From: Citrus sinensis | Lineage: Eukaryota > Streptophyta > Magnoliopsida > Sapindales > Rutaceae | Reading direction: 5' to 3' | Length of the DNA: 64,000 nt | Assembly (NCBI RefSeq): GCF_022201045.2 | Contig: NC_068557.1 | Location: 806,001 to 870,000 of the forward strand | Shown: positions 45,002 to 56,948 of the stretch, in pieces | Layout of the letters: the number at the start of each line of letters is the position of its first letter | How positions within the stretch are numbered: the first letter of the stretch is position 1 | Position numbers and translations under genes: made by a program | The notes under the pieces: generated by a model | Told to the model about the DNA's origin: nothing | The model's input: the letters and a program-made list of their open reading frames with translations, nothing else | The model's database searches: none

Positions 45002-46708
45002 ATGGCTCTACTTGTTGTTGTGATCCTTTTTTGTCTTCCCATCTTTCTATTGTTTCTTCTTCAAAAACACAGAAAAAACAAAAGCGCTAAATTTCCACCT
45101 GGCCCTCCTGGTCTCCCCATAATCGGTAACCTCCACCAGTTCGATACCACAAACCTTGCATTTTATTTATGGAAACTTTCCAAACAATATGGTTCCATCT
45201 TTTCTCTACGTCTTGGTCTTAGACCAGCCATAGTAATTTCTTCAGCAAAATTGGCTAAAGAGACCTTCAAAACTCACGATCTTCAATTTGCTGGCAGGCC
45301 AGTTTTGCTTGGCCTGCAAACGCTATCTTACAATTACTTGGGCGTCACTTTTGCCCCACATTACAATGAATGGAGAGACATGAGGAAAAGATTTGTCACC
45401 TCTTTGCTTAACTCTAATAGAATTGAGCAATTTCGTCGAGTTCGAAAGGATGAGATTTTCCGTATGGTTGAAAAAATATCAAAGCTAGGCGATGCCGCTG
45501 ATGAAGATGGTTCATCCAAAGTGCCAATCAACTTAAGCGAGATAGCGATGACTTGCGTACGTAATATTATTTTTAGAGTCACTTTTAGCAAGCGCTTTGA
45601 AGATGATGGCCCAGCAGCTGTAAATAGATTGGATTATCTTCTTGCGGAAACTCAGCTCCTGTCTGGGACCATTTTTTTCTCAGACTGCTCTTTTTCTTTC
45701 ATCGGTAATTGCCTCGATAGAATCACAGGAATGCATCGCCGTCTCCAAAAGCATTTCAAAGATTGTGATCGATATTATCAACAACTCATCGATGACCATT
45801 TGGATCCAAAGCGACCACAAGCTGCTGGTCAGCAAGGGGACTTAATCGACGACTTACTTAATCTCACTAAAGCTGGTGATCTGACATTGGATGATGTCAA
45901 AGCAGCAATCATGGTACATACATAATCTATTCCTTTTACCAAAAATTAATTTATTTCTCATCTAGCTGTTCCCCACTGACGTACTTGGCCGAGTGGATCT
46001 CAAGTATGCCTGGCCACCCCAGTTCGAATCATCAATTTTGGTTTGCCATTTCTCGTATAATTCACTTGCTTAATACATGTGCTTTAATTTGCATATATGC
46101 AGGAAATATTTATAGGTACCACGGACACGAGTAAAGTTACTATTGAAATGGCTATGACCCACCTAATGAAGAATCCTGAAGCAATGAAGAAGGCTCAAGA
46201 AGAAGTTAGAAGTGTGGTTAAAGATAAAGGGTTTGTAGATGAAGATGATATTCCAAGATTAGAGTATATCAATGCTGTAATCAAAGAGACAATGAGGATT
46301 CAACCAGCGGCTCAATTCATCCCAAAGGCAACTTCAGAAAGGTGCGTTATCGATGGTTATCACATACCAGCTGAGACAATGGTTTTAGTTAATGTGTGGG
46401 CAATAGGAAGGGACCCTCAAGTTTGGGATAAGCCAGACAAATTTTTTCCTGAGAGATTTGTGGGGTCTAACATTGATATGGGAGGACAAAACTTTGAATT
46501 TATACCATTTGGTTCCGGCAGAAGAATTTGTCCAGGGATACCTATAGCATTGCCCAGTGTGGAGCTTGCACTTGCCAATCTTCTTTACAAATTTGATTGG
46601 AAAATGCCTCATGGAATGAAGATTGATGACTTGGATTTTGAGGCTACGCCTGGTCTTACCCAGCACAAGAAAAAGCCTCTCAAGCTCGTGGCAACCAAAT
46701 CTATATGA
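45002..46708 (+). CDS. CYP83/CYP71-like cytochrome P450 (copy D), intact
   Basis: An ER-bound haem-thiolate monooxygenase. Exons 45,002-45,913 and 46,103-46,708 give 505 residues, with a GT..AG phase-0 intron that contains tRNA-like pol III boxes. The ATG at 45,002 gives an N-terminal anchor (MALLVVVILFCLPIFLLFLL), a basic segment and a proline hinge. Canonical motifs: I-helix GTTDTS (309-314), ExxR KETMR (E366, R369), PERF at 420-423 and FGSGRRICPG with Cys447. Unlike copies B and C it has the standard oxygen-activation motif. It is nearly identical to the partial copy A, one visible difference in exon 2 being Phe for Ile just before PERF (KFFPERF). It lies 1.8 kb from the O-methyltransferase, divergently arranged. 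Substrate unknown. Confidence 0.92.
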
Positions 46709-47334
46709 TGGTTTAGTCATTAGTGTTGTGATTCAAATAAGTTTGCATGCAAGCACTTTTCTTTACGGTTATTGTTTGTTCGAGGATCATAATATGTAAC
46801 GGTGAGGGGTGCTACTCAGCTCTCTTTTAAAGCCAAAGCTCATAATGCTTTTCTAGATTGCTTTTGCTCTTTGTTAATTTCTTTTAGTGGTTTAATAAAA
46901 TTTTAGCCCAATTGAAATCATTGTCATTTTCATTCAAAGATTCAACGAAAAAATAGGGTCAGGGAGAGGAACAAGCCAATAACCCACGAACGGCAGCCAA
47001 GACCTGTATCTGTCAGACGATAAAATCAGTCCCGTCATCAGGTTCGATAGGAACTAAGAAAATGAAAGAGATTAGTGCTTTGGCCGGAGTTTGAAGATTG
47101 TGCATCGATCACTTGGCTGGTGTGCGAAGCATTGTTAATGGTGTTAATTAATCGTCACCTCTTCCTGATTTCCAGGATTCAAATAAATAAGAATGTTCCA
47201 TGATTTGGAATTCTCTACCAAGTTAATTAAATGAAGAAACTAATGGTAGATACTCAAAGCAATAAAACATCGGATTAATATAATAAACTCAGTATATATC
47301 TAATTGATTCATTTCTCAATTAATGGTAATATAT
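46709..47334. other. 3' flank of P450 copy D
   Basis: UTR and flank shared with copies A and C. Collinearity is interrupted at 47,334 by the CACTA element and resumes at 50,615. Confidence 0.6.
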
Positions 47335-50300
47335 CACTACAAGAAAATTGGGATAAGGCAACATCATTTTAACAACGTGCACAGATGGAATGTTGTCAAA
47401 TTTATAATTAACAACAGTAATAAATTACATGTTGGTAAATAAAAAGTTTTAGCAAGATGCAAAAAGTGACTGTGGTCTAAAACTTTACGACAACGAGCGA
47501 CCATTTGTTGCGGTATAGGAGTATATAATAACAACATTCATAATTTGCATGTTGCAATTAGTTATTTAAGGCAACAATGAATTGCCTGTTGCAAAAATTA
47601 TTATTTAAATAAAAACGTTTATATGTTGCATGTTGTTGAAAATAGTTTTTTTTTGTAAAATTCTTTGTTAACTCAATTTAATATGACATTGGTGAAAATT
47701 AAAACATAAATAGTTGCTCATGGAATTTATGCATAAAAGTATTATAACAAATAAATTTTTTGAGGGTATCATTAACTACAATATTTTTTAAAAGTAAATT
47801 ATAACAAATAAATTTTTTGAGGGTATCATTAACTATAATATTTTTTAAAAGTAAAGTAATAGAAAATAATGTGTAATAAATAAATAATTTCATTTTGCGC
47901 GCACGGGTTAAAGCGCGGTAAAAAAAAAAGAGACAAATTGACTTAGTGAAACCCTCGGTTCTCTTTGCAGTACCACTTTACTCTTTCTCTGCCACTAAAG
48001 GAAAGCAAGCCTCTCAATCTTCATCGTAATGGCGGCTGCCCACCCAAGGAAATGAGTGTATCAGGTACTCTTCTTTTCAATTTTATTGATAAAGCTCACT
48101 TTCACTTCCCTAATTCCATTTAATTAATAATTTACTCTTTCCACCTATTTTGTTTTTAGAAGATTTGGGTCTTTGCCCTATACTTCTTCTCACTCAAAAT
48201 CGCTCGACATCATCCCATTGTAGATTCATTGTTTGGTAAGCGGCACAATTCTTTATTGCTTGTGGGGTTCATCTGTTATGCATGAATAAAATAAATGTTA
48301 CTTTTTTTGTGATGGGTGATTGAAACCAAAAGATTATTTTCTTTTGAAATGCCTGAAGCTAAATATTTTACATGGAAAAGATAATTTTGAAGATTATATT
48401 TTATTTTCAAGATAAACTGATTTCGGTAAAAATAATTTAAATGAGTAAATATTACTAGTGAGATGGATAATGATTTTTTTTTTCAATTGAAAGGCACAAT
48501 TTTAATCTCTTATTGGCGTTGTTGACTTTATGAAACAGATAAGTTACTTTTGTTAATGCCATTAATCTCTTGAATCAGCTGTGACATTTTAGGATCTGAT
48601 TATAGAGCAAACTTGAGGTATTGTTTCCCCCTTGTATAATTAAAATTCAAAATGGATTTCTCTTTTGGAAAAGTTACTTACTATGGAGTTTTGAGAGATA
48701 TATTAGTGCTTGATTACAATACTTTTAGCTCCCTATTTTCAAATGTGACTGAACTAATATAGTTAATGGTGTTAAAGTTGACTAAGGATTCACTTTGGTT
48801 AACCTTCACGAGGGACAAAGCCAATTTGGATTTATTGTAAGGAAAATGAAAAATCAAATTAGTATTTAGTATTGAAAAAACCACAAAGAGGGTTCCAAGA
48901 TTTATTATTGGCTAGTAAGATTTTTTTTTGTTCAACTTTAAATTATACTTTTTCATGTTCATATACTTTTTTCTAGTATGTTTATTCCTACATTAATTTT
49001 GCTATGTGTTACAAAGTCTTTTAGGCAAGTCGAGATAAATTTAGAGAAAATGCAACTATTCAAGAGGAGAATGGATCATTAGCAACTGGCAATAGGGAAA
49101 ATGCACACAAACCCCAATCTGATGATAGATGCACCAAAAGACAAAAGAGGTCCAACCAAACTTGGAATGATTCAAGATTATTCTCCATCATTAAGCATTG
49201 AATTTAACTACTATGGCCAGCCAGTAGGTGTAAATTCTTACAAATATGCACTTTTATTATAGTTATAACATGAGAGCATGTGCTTGTGTGTATTGAAAAT
49301 TAGCTTTTAGTTGACAGCGAACTATTGGCCATTGGTGCATGCTTATGGAATTACATAGTAATTATCTTTATTTAGAAATACATTATTTATCTTGAATGCT
49401 TGGCATTAAGAACGATGGGTGACTGTTGGAGACCATACAAATCAGAGCTAACAACTAAGATAAAGGAAACCAAAAAAGTACATGACAGAGAATGTTGCTC
49501 TTATTAGGCCAAAAAAGTATAATTTTCAAAGAAGATTGGGCTAATATTGTCAAGTAAAGATTGTCTCCAGAATTTAAAGTAAGCTAGCCCGTTGCATTGC
49601 ACTTATAGTATCCATGTTAAGTTTCATGTCTATGCAAATTATACATTTTAATATTTGCTGGACAAGCAATAAGCAAGAAGTTTAGAGAAATGAGAAATAA
49701 TCAGGAAGTTGTATCAAATTGTTTTTAAAAAGGTATGTAGGCATAAAATATTCTTCTTGGGGGTGTGTGTGTATAATTATATTCCAAATGCAACAAATGA
49801 ATATTGATTCAGTTAATCTTTTTGTAGGAGTTTGTGCCTTGAAGATGTTTTTGTTGGAGTGTATATATGCTCTGAACAAGTTTTTGATGGAATAGCTAAA
49901 TTGAAGAAGCTTTCGTTGGAGATGGTTTTTTTTAAGTTGATATTTATGGAATTGCAACAGCCACTAATGTGTTTCTTTACTAATTTTTTGGGTGTTTTGC
50001 TAGATGAAATTTAAACTGATGTTGTAAATTTCTATGGATTAATTGCTATATGGTGTTTTTCATATTTGCTATGTAACAGGATTTGTATGAATACAAAAAT
50101 GTTGGTGTGAGCCTTAGCTGTGATGTGGGCTTATTACTAAGTTTATGAAAACTTATTATAACAAGCCAAATTGTAGAAATAGTTCGCATGAATTTTACAT
50201 ATGGCGGCAGTAATAGTGTAATAAAAATGATAATATTAGTAGTCATAATAATGATAATAATAATTATTAATAATATATATATATTTTGACAACATGCAGG

Positions 50301-50611
50301 ATATGTGGTTTATTGTAAATAAAAATTAGAATTAATGGCAACATTTAGTTGCATGTTGCTATGTAATTTATAGCCACATTCATAGGCTTGTAGTGGAAAG
50401 TTTGGAAGCACATGATCTTTTTAACCACAATCATTATAAGTTGTCATATGATATTTAACAACGTTCATATCTTTTTCAACAACGTGAATTGCGCGTAGTC
50501 GAAAGTTACCTACTTTTCGCTACATCAAGAACCGCAACGCTTAGATGCTTGTTGTGATATCCCTTCTACAACACTCTTTGCCTGTTGTTATATACTATTT
50601 TTCTTGTAGTG
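47335..50611. mobile_element. CACTA (En/Spm) transposon, non-autonomous
   Basis: The 3277-bp element has terminal inverted repeats CACTACAAGAAAAT / ATTTTTCTTGTAGTG and a 3-bp TAT duplication (47,332-47,334; 50,612-50,614). Copies A and C show the uninterrupted site. Subterminal regions are rich in short motifs such as GCATGTTG/CAACATGC in both orientations, as expected for transposase binding. No transposase frame is found. A region near 47,930-49,240 looks transcript-like (pyrimidine-rich leader, possible splice sites) and may be a decayed En/Spm or captured gene, but no product could be assigned. Confidence 0.92.
47742..47856. repeat. 57-bp tandem duplication inside the CACTA element
   Basis: Two copies of a unit with TATAACAAATAAATTTTTTG and GAGGGTATCATTAACTA, differing at about two positions. 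Confidence 0.85.
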
Positions 50612-50932
50612 TATACTAGATATATTTTTATTTTTGTTCAAGATAAGCGAGTACAATATGCAGCTGGTGTAAGCAACTTAAGGCTGATATAATCTTGATT
50701 TAATCTAATGGTTGATTTTAAAGGCTGTTTTGTCTTCTTTGCTCTAAATATTTCTCGATGAGCTCCTGCTGAGTCACTCATCCTTGCCACCTTCGCACAT
50801 CATATTAAATGCCACATGACTATACAAGCTCTAGACAGTGGGCTGCTGGTGATATTACAAATTGCTCTCATACAGGCAAATCGTCGAGCAGCTGATTCAT
50901 TATATCAAACATTTTGCCTTCGTTCAATATGC

Positions 50933-51745
50933 CTATGTTAAAAAAGAATCATCTTCTTTTCTACTCAAGGTTGAATAATCAAGCTTTTCATCATAAATTT
51001 TGTCCAAAACCAAATAAAAAGAGACTGAAAACACTGTGATTGCAATCAAAAACCAGCTGAATTGAAGGTTCACCAATGACTTAGCTCGGAGTAAATCCTC
51101 ATCACCAAGGCATCTAACAACTTGATGCTCCTCTTCAAGATTGATGAAGCAGCCCTTAGGTATAAGCGCTGGAGTCCAAAGCATGAAGCCGGTAACTATG
51201 AGCCAAACACCATTGAACGTAATACTAGTTGACCTAACAAAGCTAAGCAAGAAGTTTTGCGTGTGGCCGATGGTCATTAGGGTTGTGATCAAAGAAACAA
51301 GAAGGATAATTTGCAAAAGCAAATGGTAGTGAAAAAGAATGAGAAGAAGCTCTTGCCCAAAGGCTATTGCTTCAAGGAAAAGTGTTAGAGCATAATGAGC
51401 TTTGGAGCCAATTTTGTCGAGAATTATAGCAAAGGCTGCATGAGTGAAGAAATTTAGTGAGATTGTTGCATGCTCAAAATGGCGAAAACTATTTAACGGT
51501 ATAATTAGATCTGAGTTATGTAAGGGTATTCGGAAGCCCCAATAAAGCTCAGAGGCTATAAAGATTGAGCTCACTGCCATTAAGGAGAAGAGCTCTATGT
51601 GCCTTATTATTTTTGAAGGAAACCATGGGGGAGATATGAAGGAATTTGGGTGTAGAGAATGGAGCTTGATGTTACTAAAAAGACGCCATAAACCAAGTGA
51701 AGAGAAGGTGAAGCCTAGGGCTACATGCCCAAATAATTTAGTCAT
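50933..51745 (-). CDS. DUF716/TMEM45-like membrane protein
   Basis: An intronless gene for a 270-residue polytopic membrane protein of the DUF716 (TMEM45) family. About seven hydrophobic segments are visible, including the N-terminal GHVALGFTFSSLGLWRLF, then HIELFSLMAVSSIFIASELYWGF, the paired segments around EAIAFGQELLLILFHYH, and a C-terminal one near SWFLIAITVFSVSFYLVL. Length is normal and the frame is clean, so it is probably functional. Plant members have been linked to defence responses, but the biochemical role is unknown. Comparison with 34,090-34,270 shows that the gene occupies a segment (50,741-51,745) absent from the sister module, where 87 bp of unrelated sequence stand. The segment begins exactly at the ATG, so its 5' UTR and promoter would have to come from P450 flanking DNA. 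Confidence 0.88.
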   Translation of the reverse strand: MTKLFGHVALGFTFSSLGLWRLFSNIKLHSLHPNSFISPPWFPSKIIRHIELFSLMAVSSIFIASELYWGFRIPLHNSDLIIPLNSFRHFEHATISLNFFTHAAFAIILDKIGSKAHYALTLFLEAIAFGQELLLILFHYHLLLQIILLVSLITTLMTIGHTQNFLLSFVRSTSITFNGVWLIVTGFMLWTPALIPKGCFINLEEEHQVVRCLGDEDLLRAKSLVNLQFSWFLIAITVFSVSFYLVLDKIYDEKLDYSTLSRKEDDSFLT

Positions 51746-53450
51746 AATCTACTTTAAGTTTTCCCTAGACCAAAACTATATTGTTTAATGATTTAAGATG
51801 GGAAAATCCTACCGTATATTTATATTGAAATGAAATAATTACGATGGTGATTAAGAGAATCAACTAAGATATTAAATCTTTTGCTTCTTGTTTTGCAATC
51901 TTGTGGCCTTTCCTCACTAGTTAATATTTAATGCTGCAATTATGCTTATGTGTTACAAATTGTATATCTTTTGTTATTATATGGATACCGTAATCAAAAC
52001 TATAGAAGCAAAAGATTTCATTTTGCGAATACGCCAAATTAAGTACTGAAACTTCTCCATTTTCAATTGAATTTTAAAGTATCCATTTATTGTCCACAAG
52101 TTACTCCTCAAGATAAAGTCAATGGCAAAATCATGAACATATATATATATAAATTTTCAAGAAAACAACATACAAAAAGTTATATAACAGAAACAATCAC
52201 AAAACTATAATATTTAATAGAGCGTAGATTAAGTAATCGGATCAATTAATTAATGGGTAATTCTTACTTTGGTCCTTGTTATATATGAGTGAGATATTGT
52301 TTAAGAAGTGTACTATTATTCTAAATCCGAGATATCATTCTGTGTCACCTATGCTTAGAACATGTTTAACATAAACCTAAAATAACACTTGTGCCTCTGA
52401 GTTTTATTATAACTATAGATTAGTTTTTTAAAAAAAAAAAGAATTATAACATACCAAAATTTGACCATTTTTTTAATATGGTACGATTCAATTGATATAT
52501 TTACTATCAGAATTCAATTGGGGGATCAATATCACTAAAACACATTCTAGTATTCAACCCTAAGCTCAATCTACAAACTAGCGAGAGAGAAATCAATTCT
52601 CACCAAACTAGAGATATATGATTGTTAAAGAGAATGAGAGTCCCAGACTAGAAATCAGGTTCCAAATAGGACCAGTTGGGCTAGGAGCCCACTGACTAAC
52701 TACATATACATTTAAAAGACCATTTGCCACCACATATTCACTCATCACGTTTCACTGATAACACAATCTATGAGAAAATAGACATTGAATACCACACTCA
52801 TACATACTAGGACAAAACTATGGTGCAACTGTGATACCATACCACAGCTGCACCTAGCCATTAGATTTAGCTGCACACATGTACTATAGCTGAATTCAAT
52901 GGTTAAGTGCAGCTGTAATATGGTACCACAATTGCACCATAGCTAGACCCTATATACTAATGGTGTTTTTTATCCTAAAGCTCATAAATATTAGATGTAC
53001 CATTGAACAAAATATCAATACCACATTTAATATACATAGAAATAAATGTTTGGGAAAAAAAAAAAAAGGAACGAAAACATTTTTTCTTGCCAATTTATTT
53101 TCAGTTCCCAAGTTATTGCCATTTTGCGCACGGTTCTGAATTGCCTCTCCGTTACTCAACGGCTTCATCAGATTTTGTTTCGCATATGCCGCCATCAGCA
53201 ATAATGAAGCTCGCTCTCCAAAGTCGGGCCCTTTCATGATTAAACCTAACTCTTTTGTATTTTTATTTAATCTTATTCATGAGAATAATAATTAACTCAT
53301 AAGCATCTCGGATTATCATTCGACAAACATTGCTTACAAACTTTGTAATAAAAATATAACAATTATAAATCAAAAAGCGCATCGCTTTTTCGGTTTATGT
53401 TTTAGCAACATGATGACCTTCTTGTACCCCATCTCATGTAGTTAACATTA
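51746..53450. other. Intergenic, module Y copy 2
   Basis: Pairs with 34,250-36,530. Apart from the MITE at 52,810-52,953 nothing is recognised. Open frames around 52,950-53,240 on both strands are short and not conserved in length in the sister copy. Confidence 0.45.
52810..52953. mobile_element. MITE, 144 bp
   Basis: Absent from the sister module at ~35,341. The ends form a long inverted repeat with CTATGGTGCAA(C/T)TGTG and CAGCTGCAC. It is flanked by ATACTA on both sides (52,804-52,809; 52,954-52,959). The superfamily is uncertain; hAT- or Mutator-like are possible. Confidence 0.8.
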
Positions 53451-53452
53451 AG

Positions 53453-53921
53453 GCCACATTGATAATTTCATTAATTCTGGAACACGTGGAAAGGTGGAAT
53501 TGGCTGCTGCAGACCCACCACCCCAAACAGTAAGCCAGTATCACTAAAAATTATTAATTATTTCTTTTTTCTTTTTTCTTTTTTAACCTCCCATAATCAG
53601 ACTTCGTTTCTACGCGAGATCATAAAACAATATAAAAATTACAGTGTCAGTGAATTCTTGGCTGGAAATGGAAGTTATGCGCGCACACTGCGAATGAAGC
53701 ATGATGATGAATGGGACGGCGAAATGTTGAAATTTTATCACAAAGTTTGGTCTCAAGTCTCAACAACCAAAAGGGTATCACGTTTTTTTCTTGATAATGA
53801 AGCTTCCTCGTGGCAACATATTTTCGACACCCGTCCTGTTTCAATTGGAAAAATCCAGCATTTATGTGGTCCACATCTTTCAATTATGGTGGGACTTAAA
53901 AGCGCTGCCAACCACAATTAA
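53453..53921 (+). pseudogene. Unidentified two-exon gene fragment (module Y copy 2)
   Basis: Same structure as 36,536-36,983. The first stretch ends at 53,529 before a GTAAGC donor, and the second runs 53,601-53,921 after an AG. The frames join in phase 0 and end at a TAA. Relative to copy 1, the second exon shows mostly silent changes plus Ile/Val and Ile/Met, which hints that the frame was, or is, under selection. No start codon is identified and the family is unknown. Confidence 0.35.
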
Positions 53922-54762
53922 TAGAGACTGAGAAATTCTTTACACATCCCCTTCTTCTTTTTTGGTTTATAACTTTTAATTTATACGTATAATAACTCAA
54001 TTCAAACCGGCACAATTATCATATGGCTTTTGTTATCTTATATAAAATCATGTAAGATATATGATTCTTTCACAGTTATTATATTTTTATCTAACAATTA
54101 TAGAAATAATTTAATTTTATTATCTTATATTTCTACAACCTTTAAATTTTCACCAAACGATTATAAAAGAATCATGTATCTTATATAATTATGTAAGATA
54201 ATAATCTCTTTATCATGTACTTTGAACATCTATCAAGTATAATAATCGGGTATATTTATTTATTCCGTAAGAGGGAATGACCATTTCAGCATTCCTTCAT
54301 GATAAAAGAAGACATATATATCTGAAATATACATGGAGAACAAAAATGAGATAAATCTAAATTAACTAGTTAAAAATAAATCAATAAGTAGAGAAACATT
54401 AGATTTGAGTAATAATACTAGGTAACCAAACGTCTAAGTTTTAATTTGAGTCCCAATTGATATAGTATTTATTCATTTGATTATAGTTGGTAAGTCATTT
54501 ATAAATTATGAAATCCATCATCTAATAGATGAGTAATTTATAATATTGAAATTCAAGTTGAGACTCAAATATAGAGATGCCTAACATTATTTATTAAGTA
54601 AATATTAGACATTATTATTAAATCAAATCTAATGTTATTTTTATTTAAATATTATATTATCTATTACGAATAATAAATTTATATTATTGAAATAAAGGCT
54701 TAGGTCAGTCAACTTTTAAAGTTGATATTGACAGCGTTGCTTATGATCTATTTACTGTGTAT
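53922..54762. other. Dirigent promoter region, module Y copy 2
   Basis: AT-rich, collinear with 36,984-37,822. No gene is present. The TTATCTTATAT hairpin-prone motifs of copy 1 are largely kept at 54,030-54,200. Confidence 0.45.
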
Positions 54763-54771
54763 GTATATATA
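54763..54771 (+). promoter_or_regulatory. TATA box of dirigent gene DIR-2
   Basis: TATATATAC lies about 55 bp before the ATG at 54,823, identical in position to the box of the dead sister gene. Confidence 0.55.
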
Positions 54772-54822
54772 CCTAGGTGGACACCATAGCGAGTAGTGAT
54801 CAAATCTAAGAGAATTCGATCC

Positions 54823-55398
54823 ATGGCTAGATTTCTTCCAATCTTTGCTACCCAAATCATCTTTCTCCTCTTTCTCCTCTCTTCCTTCACCAAAATTCAA
54901 GTCCACGGCTATGCCAAGACCATGAACAAAAACCTAATGGGGCTGAAGAAAGAAAAACTAACCCATTTTCAAATCTACTGGCACGACATCCAAAGTGGCC
55001 AAAACCCTACTTCAATCTCAGTAGTGAGGCCACCCACAAACACATCAACAAACGGTTTTGGCATAATAAATATGATTGATAATCCACTCACTGCAGGGCC
55101 AGAAATGAGCTCAAAAATGGTGGGAAGGGCACAAGGGTTTTATGCACTAGCTTCACAGGAAGAAGTTGACCTGTTAATGGCCATGAATTTTGCTTTCATT
55201 GAAGGGAAATACAATGGCAGCAGCATCACTGTGCTTGGAAGAAACCCAGTGTTTTCAAAGATGAGAGAGATGCCAGTCATTGGGGGCAGTGGGCTTTTCA
55301 GGTTTGCAAGAGGTTATGTTCAAGCTAGAACCCACAACTTTGATCCGAAAACAGGGGATGCTACAGTTCAGTATAATGTCTATGTGATGCATTATTGA
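54823..55398 (+). CDS. Dirigent protein (DIR-2), intact
   Basis: A single-exon gene for a 191-residue secreted dirigent protein. Dirigent proteins bind phenoxy radicals in the apoplast and steer their coupling into lignans or related products; they have no oxidase activity of their own. The start at 54,823 gives a hydrophobic signal peptide (1-~29), then the eight-stranded barrel beginning [11 protein letters not shown]. Conserved stretches are [17 protein letters not shown] and the C-terminal [12 protein letters not shown] (154-165). N-glycosylation sequons NTST and NGSS are present. The C-terminal motif resembles the DIR-b/d group (DIR22-like) more than the pinoresinol-forming DIR-a group, judged by eye. 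The module Y sister at 37,882 is dead, so this copy may have taken over its role. Confidence 0.93.
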   Translation: MARFLPIFATQIIFLLFLLSSFTKIQVHGYAKTMNKNLMGLKKEKLTHFQIYWHDIQSGQNPTSISVVRPPTNTSTNGFGIINMIDNPLTAGPEMSSKMVGRAQGFYALASQEEVDLLMAMNFAFIEGKYNGSSITVLGRNPVFSKMREMPVIGGSGLFRFARGYVQARTHNFDPKTGDATVQYNVYVMHY

Positions 55399-56904
55399 TG
55401 ATATAATCGGTTTCGCTTTTGGTCCTTTTCTTCTTTGTTTTTATTAATAAAGTTATTCTCTTTTTTATTTTGCGGTAGGTGATAGCTTTGAAATTTCAAT
55501 GATGTTGTTGGCCACATTAATTTGTTGATTTTAAAAGAAACATGGGTTCGCTTTCCGTGTTGGCACCTTAAGACTTTTAATTATTAGAAATCAAGGTCAT
55601 TCCAATGAGATTGGCACAACCACCACAATCACAATGAAATTGGCACCTTCAGGTTAATTGTGGGCTTATATATATGTTCGAGTCGCAGCACTAATTTAGT
55701 GCTGGACTTTATATTCCCATGCCCTTCTATTCTACTCCTCAGAATGTAGGCTTCATGCCTCCATATTCCCCGAAAAGTAATAAGATAGATACATTCTGAT
55801 ATTGAATATAGAATTTTAAATTGTGTCTTAATAAAATTATTGATCTAAATTATTCCCTATACATTTAAAATTATAAGTACTAGTACATCAAAATTATAAA
55901 TATTAATATATTTCTGATTATAATAACATGTCAATATTTTAAAAAAGGAAAAAAAAACACAATATAATTTCACCATTATTGGTTTTGGTTTTATAATTAA
56001 AATGAAACTTCAACTTAATTTGGTTTGATTTTAGATCTCATATTTGGATCCAATACTAAACTGATTAATGCACAATTCTTCATAGTTTTCTACTACATGT
56101 CCATAAACAACAAATTAATAATATATAATTAAAATTTAATCAGTTTTATATTCTTTTCTAACAACCACTAATTGTATCTTTATGAAAGGTTAGAAAAAAG
56201 TTAGAAGCATAAGGCACGTGATTAACAAAAATCCAAAATTGGCAAGAATCAAGAGCTCAATCAAAATCTGCCAACTCTAGCAAAGATTAGCCAATGATCA
56301 TCCCCTCGTTTATTTTCATCAACTTCCGCGTTTTGAAACAAGCACATCGTGTACATGACAAATTTAGAATTAATTGCATTATTTGCAAATTACGTATTCC
56401 TAATAAATTAGTATTATTAATATACATCGTATCTTTTAAGAAATAAGACCCCCACGTTACATCTCTGATTAGGTGTACAATTTGTTTATACAATTAAGTT
56501 ACCCCAAACAGAAATTTTATTTTATTTATTCATTTATTTGTTTAAAAGGACATCACAACCGCTATGCCATTTAGTTCAATAGTATACTTGTTAATTTTCT
56601 AAGTAGCAAGACCAATAAAAATGGTTAACTAGCTAACTGATCTTTATTCAGCCAGAATATAACTCGAATAATAACAAAATCAAATAAGACTCTCAATAAA
56701 TCATCACAATAAAGCAAAACAAATATGGCCTGATATAAAACTAATATATTTCACAAATTACAATAGACTTAGTTCATGACAACAAAACTAGCCCGAAATT
56801 TAAGCATCATAATATCATATGTTACAATTCATAGGTCCAACCTCCCAATCACTAATGAATTTAATAAATGAAACAAGTAACCTCGAGAGACATGCAAAAT
56901 TCAC
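55399..56904. other. Intergenic
   Basis: AT-rich. Positions ~56,040-56,170 repeat sequence also found at ~4,550-4,690. No gene is recognised. Confidence 0.45.
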
Positions 56905-56913
56905 TATATAATT
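56905..56913 (+). promoter_or_regulatory. TATA box of dirigent gene DIR-3
   Basis: TATATAATT lies about 40 bp before the ATG at 56,949. It is downstream of the in-frame ATG at 56,868, which argues that the later ATG is the true start. Confidence 0.5.
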
Positions 56914-56948
56914 ATGCAAAAGCAAAAAGAAATTTCATCACAGTTTCT

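Larger units (their letters stand above)
46720..55490. repeat. Module Y, copy 2 (P450 flank to dirigent gene)
   Basis: Collinear with 33,405-38,575 after removing the CACTA element (47,335-50,611), the DUF716 segment (50,741-51,745) and the MITE (52,810-52,953). The dirigent gene at its end is intact here and dead in copy 1. Confidence 0.85.

Noticed and set aside
56868-56948. N-terminal extension of DIR-3 from the upstream ATG
   Set aside because: The TATA box lies inside the extension, and the later Met gives a signal peptide aligned with the other dirigent proteins.
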